A DNA stretch of 31,120 nucleotides from RUG13615 sp040307715 (GTDB lineage Bacteria; Bacillota; Clostridia; Peptostreptococcales; Anaerovoracaceae): NCBI GenBank assembly GCA_040307715.1, contig JAWRJC010000016.1, positions 1-31,120 of the forward strand, read 5' to 3'. This document shows positions 22,475 to 28,804 of this stretch, one piece after another. Position 1 is the first letter of the stretch, and each line of letters starts with the position of its first letter. Under the pieces are notes generated by a model that saw nothing but the letters and a program-made list of their open reading frames with translations, made no database searches and was not told where the DNA came from. Both the position numbers and the translations under genes were made by a program.

Positions 22475-23605
22475 ATGGATACCCGTTTCACAGAGGAACA
22501 GATGGCTCTGAGAGAGAGAATCGCCAGGTTCGCGCAGGAGGTGCTCGCACCCGAAGCCGAACGCATCGACCGCGAAGGATTTGACATGGACCATTACCGC
22601 AAAGTCATGGATGCCGGCCTTGTCGCCATCCCGCTTCCCAAGGAAGTCGGCGGCGAGGGCATGGGCACGGTCGGCCGCTGCATCCTTCTCGAGGAGATCA
22701 GCAAGGTCTGCCCGTCCACCGCGCTGTCGTATCTGGTCGGCGGGATGTCGCTGTACTATCCCGGCGCCAACCAGGAACTGATCGACAAGTACTACATGCC
22801 GTGGGTGCAGGGCAAGATCCTGCCGGCGTTCACTTTCACCGAGCCGAATGCGGGCTCCGACGCGGCGGCGATCTCGACGACCGCGGTAGAAGACGGCGAC
22901 GAGTTTGTCATCAATGGTAAGAAATCGCTCATCTGCAACGGCGCCAGCGCGGATGTCCTCAATGTGTTCGCGGTCACGGATCCGGATGAGAAAGTTTCCC
23001 GCAGCATGTCCGTCTTCTGCGTGCCCAAGGGCACGCCGGGCGTGAAGGCAACGGTCCAGCCGGGCATGTCGCTGGCCGGCGCGGAACTCGCGGAGATCGA
23101 GTTCACGGACTGCCGTATCCCGGCGTCCAATATGATCGGTGAGCGCGGCAAGGGCTTTGGCATGGCGATGTCCGGCATCGCGGGCGGCCGCATCAACGCC
23201 GCTGCGTGCGCAGTGGGTATCGCGGCGCATGCTGTGGAAGACGCGGTCGCGTATGTCAAGGAGAGAGAGCAGTTCGGAAAGCCGATCGCGGCCAACCAGG
23301 CGGTCGCGTTCACGGTGGCGAAGATGCGCCGCCGGATGGAATCTGCCAAGGCGCTGCTCTACAAGGCGGCGGATATGATCGACCGCAAGGATCCGGACGC
23401 GGCGCTGTACACGTCGATGGCGAAAGCCGAAGCGACCGATGCGTCCTGCTTCTGCGCGGATGAGAATCTGCAGCTTCACGGCGGCGTTGGCTGCCTGAAA
23501 GGCTGTGCGGCGGAGCGGATCTTCCGCGACGCGCATGCGGCCCGCATTTACGACGGCACCACGAACGTGCTCGACCTGATCATTTCCAAGGAAACGCTGA
23601 AATAG
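22475..23605 (+). CDS. Acyl-CoA dehydrogenase family protein with Asp at the catalytic-base position
   Basis: This is a 376-residue FAD-dependent acyl-CoA dehydrogenase of the short-chain/butyryl type by overall pattern. The N-terminal helical domain has LPKEVGGEGMGTV. The middle beta domain has AFTFTEPNAGSDAAAISTTA and VINGKKSLICNGASAD. The C-terminal domain has REQFGKPIAANQAVAF, ENLQLHGGVGCLKG and FRDAHAARIYDGTTNV. In most short- and medium-chain enzymes that last motif is YEGT, with Glu as catalytic base; here the residue is Asp360. The alternative base position used by isovaleryl-CoA dehydrogenase (near IAGGRIN) has no Glu either. No electron-transferring flavoprotein genes are adjacent. 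GAGGAGG precedes the ATG. A strong terminator follows. Substrate unknown. Confidence 0.9.
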   Translation: MDTRFTEEQMALRERIARFAQEVLAPEAERIDREGFDMDHYRKVMDAGLVAIPLPKEVGGEGMGTVGRCILLEEISKVCPSTALSYLVGGMSLYYPGANQELIDKYYMPWVQGKILPAFTFTEPNAGSDAAAISTTAVEDGDEFVINGKKSLICNGASADVLNVFAVTDPDEKVSRSMSVFCVPKGTPGVKATVQPGMSLAGAELAEIEFTDCRIPASNMIGERGKGFGMAMSGIAGGRINAAACAVGIAAHAVEDAVAYVKEREQFGKPIAANQAVAFTVAKMRRRMESAKALLYKAADMIDRKDPDAALYTSMAKAEATDASCFCADENLQLHGGVGCLKGCAAERIFRDAHAARIYDGTTNVLDLIISKETLK

Positions 23606-23641
23606 CGATTCCGGCAGCCGGACACAAAAGCAGCAAACAGC

Positions 23642-23668
23642 AAAGGGTTGCCCGTGGGCAGCCCTTTT
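23642..23668 (+). terminator. Terminator after the acyl-CoA dehydrogenase gene
   Basis: AAAGGGTTGCC (23642-23652) pairs with GGCAGCCCTTT, ending at 23667, with one T-G pair and a four-base loop. TTTTCG lies at the end. GCGATTC at 23605-23611 overlaps the stop codon. Confidence 0.85.
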
Positions 23669-23681
23669 CGATTCCCCCAAC

Positions 23682-23710
23682 TTGCCCGCACCCTTGAACT
23701 GTGGTATTCT
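23682..23710 (+). promoter_or_regulatory. Extended -10 promoter of the AEC transporter gene
   Basis: TTGCCC (23682-23687) and TATTCT (23705-23710) are 17 bp apart, and TGG precedes the -10 (extended TGn). The expected transcription start, about 23717, is only about 3 nt before the ATG at 23720. Confidence 0.6.
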
Positions 23711-23719
23711 CGACACGTT

Positions 23720-24661
23720 ATGTTTAGCAATTTCGTTATCTGCATCAATGCGGTCATCCCGTTGTTCATCTTGCTGGTCATTGGATATGCCGTCCGGCGG
23801 ACAGGACTTCTGAAGGATGAGGAAGTGCACAGGTTCAACCACATGGTGTTCCTGGTGTTTTTCCCGCCACTGATGTTTCAAAATCTGTACGGCAACAACG
23901 AGGGCTTTCTTCCCAACGGGAAACTGCTCCTCTTTGCCGTTCCGTTCATCCTCTGCGTCATTGCGCTGACGATCCCGCTCGTCAAACGGATCGAGAAGGA
24001 ACCGCGCTCGCAGGGGGCGATGATCCAAGCGGTCTACCGCAGCAACTTCATCCTCATGGGGCTGCCGGTGGCGATCAATGTCTTCGGCAAAGGCAATGTC
24101 AGCGACGTGGCGCTGCTTATCGCGGTCGTCGTACCGATGTATAATGTGATCTCCGTGGTCATCCTCGAGTCCTTCCGCGGCCACAAGCCGGACATGGCGC
24201 AGATCCTCAAAAAAGTCGCGACCAACCCGATCATCCTCGGTGCTGTCGCCGGGATCATCGCGGTCGTGCTGCAGATCACGCTGCCGCGGCCGGTGGAGAT
24301 CGCGGTGGAGTGGATGGCGGATGTCACGACGCCGATGGCGCTCATCCTGCTCGGCGCTTCCTTTGATATCACCACCGTAAAGGGGCAGAAGCGCAACCTC
24401 GTCTTCTGCATCCTGATGCGTCTTGTCGTCGTGCCGGCAGCCGGCCTTTCGCTGGCGGCGGCGCTCGGCTTCCGCGGTGTGCAGTTCGTCGCGCTCATCG
24501 CGATGCTCGCCACGCCGATGGCGGTCTCCTCGTATACGATGGCGGACAGCATGGACAGCGACGGGGAACTTGCCGGCAACTGCGTCATCTTCTCGACGCC
24601 GCTGTCGTGCCTGACGCTGTTCGGCTGGCTGTTCCTCTTCAAGACGCTGGGGATGTTCTAG
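23720..24661 (+). CDS. AEC-family (auxin efflux carrier-like) membrane transporter
   Basis: This is a 313-residue integral membrane protein of the AEC family, which in bacteria includes exporters or uptake carriers of malate and other organic acids. About ten hydrophobic segments are visible in two halves. The N-terminal FILLVIGYAVRRTGLL and later VATNPIILGAVAGIIA, TTPMALILLGASF and LATPMAVSSYTMADSM are family landmarks. ATG 23720 is chosen because MFSNFVICINAVIPLF begins the first membrane segment; the frame is open upstream to 23648, but that part reads through the terminator and promoter of the gap. No Shine-Dalgarno is present and the inferred transcript starts almost at the ATG, so it may be leaderless. 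Substrate unknown. Confidence 0.9.
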   Translation: MFSNFVICINAVIPLFILLVIGYAVRRTGLLKDEEVHRFNHMVFLVFFPPLMFQNLYGNNEGFLPNGKLLLFAVPFILCVIALTIPLVKRIEKEPRSQGAMIQAVYRSNFILMGLPVAINVFGKGNVSDVALLIAVVVPMYNVISVVILESFRGHKPDMAQILKKVATNPIILGAVAGIIAVVLQITLPRPVEIAVEWMADVTTPMALILLGASFDITTVKGQKRNLVFCILMRLVVVPAAGLSLAAALGFRGVQFVALIAMLATPMAVSSYTMADSMDSDGELAGNCVIFSTPLSCLTLFGWLFLFKTLGMF

Positions 24662-24674
24662 CAGCCTGGAGTAT

Positions 24675-24716
24675 TCTGATCATGGGGGATGTTCTGTGTT
24701 CTGATAGTGGGGGATG
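24675..24716 (+). repeat. Short imperfect direct repeat after the AEC gene
   Basis: TTCTGAT, three variable bases and GGGGGATG occur twice, about 25 bp apart (starting near 24674 and 24699). Function unknown. Confidence 0.5.
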
Positions 24717-24743
24717 CACCAGGAAAACGTTTGCCGAACAAAG

Positions 24744-24775
24744 AAACCGCCTGCGGTTTGCTGCCGGCGGTTTTT
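24744..24775 (+). terminator. Terminator of the AEC gene, with an alternative stem
   Basis: AAACCGCC (24744-24751) pairs with GGCGGTTT (24766-24773), followed by TT. AAACCGC can instead pair with GCGGTTT (24753-24759). Either way the region can end transcription entering the repeat block. Confidence 0.7.
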
Positions 24776-24783
24776 ATGTGCAG

Positions 24784-24969
24784 CGAAAGCCCGATTTGGT
24801 GATTTTCAAAAAAGAAACGAAATCACCGACTTTTTTCAACGCTTTCAGCAAGCTGGCATCAGAAAAAGAGCCAATTTGCCGGTCAGAGAGCGGGAAACGT
24901 TGAAATTTTTCGGTGTTTTTATTGTTTTTTGCGTTTTTACGCACGACAGTCAACAGTAAGGGACAGCAG
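24784..24969. repeat. 186-bp repeat, copy 1
   Basis: This is identical to 25061-25246 except at two positions (by eye). It is AT-rich. Reading plus, GGTGATTT and AAATCACC form an 8-bp stem near 24798-24827 that is followed by TTTTTT; TTTCAACG (24834-24841) pairs with CGTTGAAA (24898-24905); and TGCGT/ACGCA forms a small hairpin near 24930-24942. Reading frames cross the whole unit on both strands: minus gives a Lys-rich peptide containing SFSDASLLKALKKVGDFVSF, plus gives one ending in CRSESGKR. Neither was recognised. No flanking target-site duplication or transposase is seen. Confidence 0.9.
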
Positions 24970-25028
24970 CGACAGCCTACAGAGACAGCCAACAGTAAGG
25001 GACAGCAGCGACAGCCTACAGAGACAGC
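24951..25028. repeat. 39-bp tandem repeat, two units plus degenerate remainder
   Basis: Two exact 39-bp units (24951-24989 and 24990-25028), beginning CAACAGTAAGGGACAGCAG, are followed by a degenerate third unit up to the second 186-bp repeat. The first unit overlaps the end of repeat copy 1. The core GGACAGC recurs to 25270. Since 39 is a multiple of three, the minus-strand frame repeats a 13-residue peptide (GCLCRLSLLSLTV). Confidence 0.88.
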
Positions 25029-25060
25029 CAGCAGTGTCGGACAGCAGTAAGGGACAGCAA

Positions 25061-25246
25061 CGAAAGCCCGATTTGGTGATTTTCAAAAAAGAAACGAAAT
25101 CACCGACTTTTTTCAACGCTTTCAGCAAGCTGGCATCAGAAAAAGAGCCAATTTGCCGGTCAGAGAGCGGGAAACGTTGAAATTTTTCGGTGATCTTATT
25201 GTTTTTTGCGTTTTTACGCACGACAGTCAACAGTAAGGGACAGCAG
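25061..25246. repeat. 186-bp repeat, copy 2
   Basis: This is the second copy of the unit at 24784-24969, same orientation, 277 bp apart, with the same inverted repeats. The two differences fall near 25193-25195 (ATCTT against TTTTT). On the minus strand they change one codon silently and one from Asn to Ile. It ends 38 bp before the stop of the CoA-transferase gene and may serve as its 3' region; no separate terminator for that gene was found. Confidence 0.9.
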
Positions 25247-25284
25247 TGCCGGACAGCGCGCCGGACAGCTGCGACAGTCTGCCG

Positions 25285-26586
25285 TTACAGGATACCGTAT
25301 TGTTTCGCTTCGGCGGTGAGCTGTTCGCGGAATTTGGGGTGCGCGATGGCGATGAGCCGCTCGGCGCGCTCTTTCAGTGTGGCGTTCCTGAGCTGTGCGG
25401 CGCCGTATTCGGTCACGATATAGTCCGCGTAGTTGCGGTGGATCGAGACCGCCGCTCCGGGCGTGAGCACCGGCTTGATGCGGGACGATTCACCGTTCTT
25501 CGCTGTTGAGCTGAACGCGACGATGCCGCGGCCGCCCTTGGAGTAAAACGCGCCCATCGCAAAGTCGATAGAGCCGCCGGTCCCGGAGATGAGCCTGGTG
25601 CCGACCGATTCCGAACAGATCTGCCCGGACAGATCGACTTCGATCGCCGTGTTGACCGAGACCATATTGTCGTTTTGCGCAATGACAGCAGGGTCGTTGC
25701 ATTTGTTGGCCGGGTAGTTGAGGAATCGCTCATCGTTGTCGAGGTACGCATACGCCTCCCGACTCCCGTATGTGAACGCGAATACCGCTCTGCCGGGCTC
25801 GAGCGTCTTGCGGCTGTTGTCGACGATACCGGCCTTCATCAGATCGACCAGTGCCGTGCCGAGCATCTCTGTGTGGATACCCAGATGCCGGTGATCCTGC
25901 AGAGCCGCGACCAGCGCGTTCGGGATGCGCCCGATGCCGAACTGCAGCACATCGCCGTCATTGATCAGTGCCGCTACGTTCTCGCCGACTTTGCGCTCGT
26001 CCTCTCCGAAGGCAGGGTCCGCAAGCGCGTACAGCGGCAGATCGGACTCATAGCAGCATTCGATCTCGGAGAGGTGCCAGCGCAGCGCGCCTTCGACGTG
26101 CGGGCAGGCCGGGTTGATCTCGAAAATGCGTTTGTCCGCATTCTGGACGACTTCGTACTCGGACTGCATGCTGGGGAACATCGTCACGTAGCCGTCTTCG
26201 TCCGGCGGGGTGGCGACGCCCATGAAGACGGTCGGTCTGTGAGAATCGACCATCAGCTGCCCCATGTGGCGCAGGTTGCAGGGGATATAATCGCTGCAGC
26301 CCCGCGTATGGATCCTGCGCAGCTGCGGTCCGTAGAAGTAACTCAGGAAGCGGAACCGGTCCGCATACTGCGATTCCATGACGAACGGGTAGTCTTCCGC
26401 CAGGATGCCGCACCAGAACGTGACATCCTCCACACGGTCCGCGATCTCGTGCATGTGCCGGTACGCCAGCATCGGCTCGCTGGCATACTGACCGCCGCAG
26501 ACGATGTCGCCGCTTTGGATGCGCAAAAGGGCGTCCTCGAGGGTGGTGCATTTTTCTTTGTAAAGCGCAGTAGTTTCGGGGCTCAT
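25285..26586 (-). CDS. Acetyl-CoA hydrolase/transferase family CoA-transferase
   Basis: This is a 433-residue class I-type CoA-transferase related to 4-hydroxybutyrate and butyryl-CoA:acetate CoA-transferases. It would move CoA between acyl-CoA and a carboxylic acid in the cytoplasm. The catalytic Glu is expected at residue 240 (LGIHTEML). FGIGRIPNAL (217-226) and the glycine-rich SGTGGSIDFAMGAFYSKGG are family landmarks. The usual GGQ.DF appears here as GGSIDF, a Gln-to-Ser change. AAGGA lies 7 nt before the ATG. The exact acid partner cannot be told; butyrate, 4-hydroxybutyrate or other short acids are possible. It lies opposite the AEC transporter and divergent from bioY. Confidence 0.9.
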   Translation of the reverse strand: MSPETTALYKEKCTTLEDALLRIQSGDIVCGGQYASEPMLAYRHMHEIADRVEDVTFWCGILAEDYPFVMESQYADRFRFLSYFYGPQLRRIHTRGCSDYIPCNLRHMGQLMVDSHRPTVFMGVATPPDEDGYVTMFPSMQSEYEVVQNADKRIFEINPACPHVEGALRWHLSEIECCYESDLPLYALADPAFGEDERKVGENVAALINDGDVLQFGIGRIPNALVAALQDHRHLGIHTEMLGTALVDLMKAGIVDNSRKTLEPGRAVFAFTYGSREAYAYLDNDERFLNYPANKCNDPAVIAQNDNMVSVNTAIEVDLSGQICSESVGTRLISGTGGSIDFAMGAFYSKGGRGIVAFSSTAKNGESSRIKPVLTPGAAVSIHRNYADYIVTEYGAAQLRNATLKERAERLIAIAHPKFREQLTAEAKQYGIL

Positions 26587-26654
26587 GGGGGAATCCTTCT
26601 CTGTGAATCGCTATGGCTTGCGCCGGTTGCAGCGGCCTGGTGTTTCCGATGCTC

Positions 26655-26684
26655 ATTATAATATATACGCCGCCGGCCGTACAA
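26655..26684 (-). promoter_or_regulatory. Candidate promoter of the CoA-transferase gene
   Basis: The minus strand has a perfect TATAAT (26660-26655), with TTGTAC 18 bp upstream (26684-26679). It sits between GAATCGC (26605-26611) and GCGATTC (26711-26717), which frame it symmetrically. Confidence 0.55.
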
Positions 26685-26721
26685 TCATTCCTTTTGAGAA
26701 CCGCGGCAGGGCGATTCCGCA

Positions 26722-26751
26722 TGTTAACCAATCAAATAAAATAGGTTGACA
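26722..26751 (+). promoter_or_regulatory. BirA-type operator before bioY
   Basis: TGTTAACC (26722-26729) and GGTTGACA (26744-26751) are inverted arms separated by a 14-bp AT-rich spacer. This matches the known Firmicutes biotin operator (TTGTTAAC, 14-16 bp, GTTAACAA) with one mismatch in the GTTAAC core. The right arm is also the -35 of the bioY promoter, so biotin-loaded BirA would block polymerase. Confidence 0.82.
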
Positions 26752-26774
26752 ACGAAATGCAGTGCAACTATACT
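26746..26774 (+). promoter_or_regulatory. Promoter of bioY
   Basis: Consensus TTGACA (26746-26751) and TATACT (26769-26774) are 17 bp apart. The leader is about 45 nt and contains AAGGAA before the ATG. Confidence 0.88.
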
Positions 26775-26825
26775 TGGAGATGGCCGCTTTTGTCATTGCT
26801 TACAGACAGATAGGAAGGAACGTTC

Positions 26826-27395
26826 ATGGCACAGCCCGTAACAAGAACCGCACAATCAAAACGCACTTTGGAAATGACATTCATTGCGATCTTCGTCGTG
26901 CTCATCGCGATCTGCTCGTGGATCAGCATCCCGACCGCTGTTCCGTTCACTCTGCAGACGTTCGCGATCTCCCTGACCGTTCTCCTTCTGGGCGGCCGCC
27001 GCAGCACGATCGCCATCACGGTATTCATCCTGCTGGCAGCGGTCGGCGTGCCCGTGCTGTCCGGGTTTGCCGGCGGCGTCGGCGTTCTGCTCGGCCCGAC
27101 CGGCGGCTATATCCTCGGCTTCCTGCTCACGGCAGTCGTGTACTGGATCCTGACAAAGTTCTTCGGCGAATCGCTCCCGGTCCGCCTCGGCGCGATCCTC
27201 GCGGGCATCGCCGTGATGTACCTGTTCGGGACGCTCTGGTTCGTCAAGGTCTACACAGCGGGCGGCGACAGCATCACCTTCGCCGGCGCGCTCATGCTCT
27301 GCGTCGTGCCGTTCCTGATCCCGGAAGTCATCAAACAGGTCCTGGCCTTCACACTGGCCGCCAGACTCCGGCCGCACCTGCCGCTGGAAGACTGA
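26826..27395 (+). CDS. bioY: Biotin transporter substrate-specificity subunit BioY
   Basis: This is a 189-residue membrane protein with about six hydrophobic segments, the S-component of an energy-coupling-factor biotin transporter. Family landmarks are VPFTLQTFAISLTVLLLGGR, the GVPVLSGFAGGVGVLLGPTGGYILGF stretch (partly quoted) and the C-terminal PFLIPEVIKQVLAF. It is a solitary gene: no ecfA or ecfT genes and no biotin synthesis genes are in the window, so it presumably uses an ECF module encoded elsewhere. The operator at 26722-26751 implies repression when biotin is plentiful. A strong terminator follows at 27435-27466. Confidence 0.95.
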   Translation: MAQPVTRTAQSKRTLEMTFIAIFVVLIAICSWISIPTAVPFTLQTFAISLTVLLLGGRRSTIAITVFILLAAVGVPVLSGFAGGVGVLLGPTGGYILGFLLTAVVYWILTKFFGESLPVRLGAILAGIAVMYLFGTLWFVKVYTAGGDSITFAGALMLCVVPFLIPEVIKQVLAFTLAARLRPHLPLED

Positions 27396-27434
27396 GAACC
27401 GCTTAGTCGATCGGGGCTTCGATAAAGATACCGC

Positions 27435-27466
27435 AAGCCGGAAAGCATAGTCTTTCCGGCTTTTTT
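27435..27466 (+). terminator. Terminator of bioY
   Basis: AAGCCGGAAAG (27435-27445) and CTTTCCGGCTT (27452-27462) form an 11-bp stem with loop CATAGT, followed by a TTTTTTATT tract. Confidence 0.95.
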
Positions 27467-27596
27467 ATTCTTCTCTTTCCCATATACAAAGCGTTCCCGG
27501 ATGTGATAAATTGGTGCGTAGAGGCGGAGTCTCCGCAATGCGCCCGCCGCAGAGCAACTGCGGCTGCGCTGATCCGCCGCAGAGAAAGGAAGCATC

Positions 27597-28769
27597 ATGC
27601 GTTACAGAGAACTTGGAAAGACCGGGCTCAAAGTCAGCGAGATCGGATTCGGTCCGGAGTGGCTGGTCGGCGGACCGTACGAAGATGTCCGCCGGATCGT
27701 GGACCGCTGCGAAGAACTGGGCGTCAATTTCTTCGACTGCTGGATGGCGGAGCCGAACGTCCGCACACATCTCGGCGAGGCGATCAGGGGCCGCCGCGGC
27801 AGGTGGATCATTCAGGGTCATGTCGGCAGCACCTGGCAGAACGGCCAGTACACCCGCACGAGGGACATGGCATTTGTCGAGCCGGCCTTCGAGGACCTCA
27901 TGGCGCGCCTTAGCGTTGAGTATCTGGACCTCGGCATGATGCATTACATCGATAAAGAGAGCGATTATGAGACGGTCGTGAACGGCCCGTTCTACAAGTA
28001 CATGGAATCGCTCAAAGCGCAGGGCCGCATCCGGCATATCGGCATGAGCACCCACAATCCCCGCATCGCCGCGAGAGCCGTGCGGGAGGGCGTTGTCGAA
28101 AACCTGCTCTTCTCGGTGAACCCCGCGTTCGATCTTCTTAGTACCGATGATCTCGAAGAATACCGGGAAGGGGATTATGCGGCGGCATATCACGGCATCG
28201 CGCCGGACCGGGTCGAACTCTACAAACTCTGCGAAAGCCGCGGCGTAGGGATCGCCGTGATGAAACCGTATGCGGGCGGCAAGCTTTTCCGGAAGGAATG
28301 GTCACCGTTCGGGGTGGCGCTCACGCCGGTGCAGTGTCTGCATTACGCGCTGACAAGACCTGCGGTCGCAGCAGCGCTGGTCGGTGTCAAAACACCGGAA
28401 GAAATGGAAGCGGCGGTCCGGTACGAGACCGCGCCGGAAGACGAAAAAGACTATGCGACCGTGCTTGCCAACGCGCCGATGCGTGCGTACGGCGGGTCGT
28501 GCACGTACTGCGGTCACTGTGCACCGTGCCCCGCCGGGATCGACATCGCGACGGTCAACAAGTTCTATGATCTGGCGGTCATGCCGCAGATGATGGCTGC
28601 GGAGGACGGAGGAGAAGGGGCGGTCCCCGACGGCATCGCCGATCACTACCGCCAGCTCGACGCCAAAGCGTCTGCCTGCATCGGCTGCGGCGGGTGCGAG
28701 GAACGCTGCCCGTTCAGCGTCCCGGTGCGCGAGAGAATGGAGAAAGCTGCAGCGCTGTTCGGAGAGTAG
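27597..28769 (+). CDS. Aldo/keto reductase-like protein with C-terminal [4Fe-4S] domain
   Basis: This is a 390-residue protein with an aldo/keto reductase barrel (about 1-280) and a ferredoxin-like tail. The barrel start RELGKTGLKVSEIGFG and GRIRHIGMSTHN are typical. Of the catalytic tetrad (Asp, Tyr, Lys, His), Asp47 (FFDCWMAE) and His116 (LGMMHY) are kept, but by alignment of the surrounding pattern the Tyr position is Glu52 and the Lys position (usually ATK) is His75 in IIQGHVG. The tail has Cys302, 305, 308, 311 (CTYCGHCAPCP) and Cys361, 364, 367, 371 (CIGCGGCEERCP), enough for two clusters. AAAGGAAG precedes the ATG. The altered tetrad suggests chemistry other than ordinary carbonyl reduction (inference). 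A weak -10-like TGATAAATT occurs at 27504-27512. Confidence 0.88.
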   Translation: MRYRELGKTGLKVSEIGFGPEWLVGGPYEDVRRIVDRCEELGVNFFDCWMAEPNVRTHLGEAIRGRRGRWIIQGHVGSTWQNGQYTRTRDMAFVEPAFEDLMARLSVEYLDLGMMHYIDKESDYETVVNGPFYKYMESLKAQGRIRHIGMSTHNPRIAARAVREGVVENLLFSVNPAFDLLSTDDLEEYREGDYAAAYHGIAPDRVELYKLCESRGVGIAVMKPYAGGKLFRKEWSPFGVALTPVQCLHYALTRPAVAAALVGVKTPEEMEAAVRYETAPEDEKDYATVLANAPMRAYGGSCTYCGHCAPCPAGIDIATVNKFYDLAVMPQMMAAEDGGEGAVPDGIADHYRQLDAKASACIGCGGCEERCPFSVPVRERMEKAAALFGE

Positions 28770-28795
28770 GAGAAGGAACGCCGGCCGTGCCGGCG
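28768..28795 (+). promoter_or_regulatory. Shine-Dalgarno separated from its start codon by a hairpin
   Basis: AGGAGAAGGA (28768-28777) overlaps the stop of the reductase gene but is 27 nt before the EamA start at 28805. CGCCGGC (28779-28785) and GCCGGCG (28789-28795) form a 7-bp hairpin in between. Folding it leaves an effective spacing of about 10 nt. Confidence 0.45.
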
Positions 28796-28804
28796 ATAGA
28801 ATAA

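Noticed and set aside
21905..24184. 759-codon minus-strand frame opposite tyrS, the acyl-CoA dehydrogenase gene and the AEC gene
   Set aside because: It crosses three well-identified plus-strand genes and two terminators, and shows no domain.
24661..25284. CRISPR array or transposon
   Set aside because: Repeats are too long and too few, with no regular spacers, no cas genes, no transposase and no target-site duplication.
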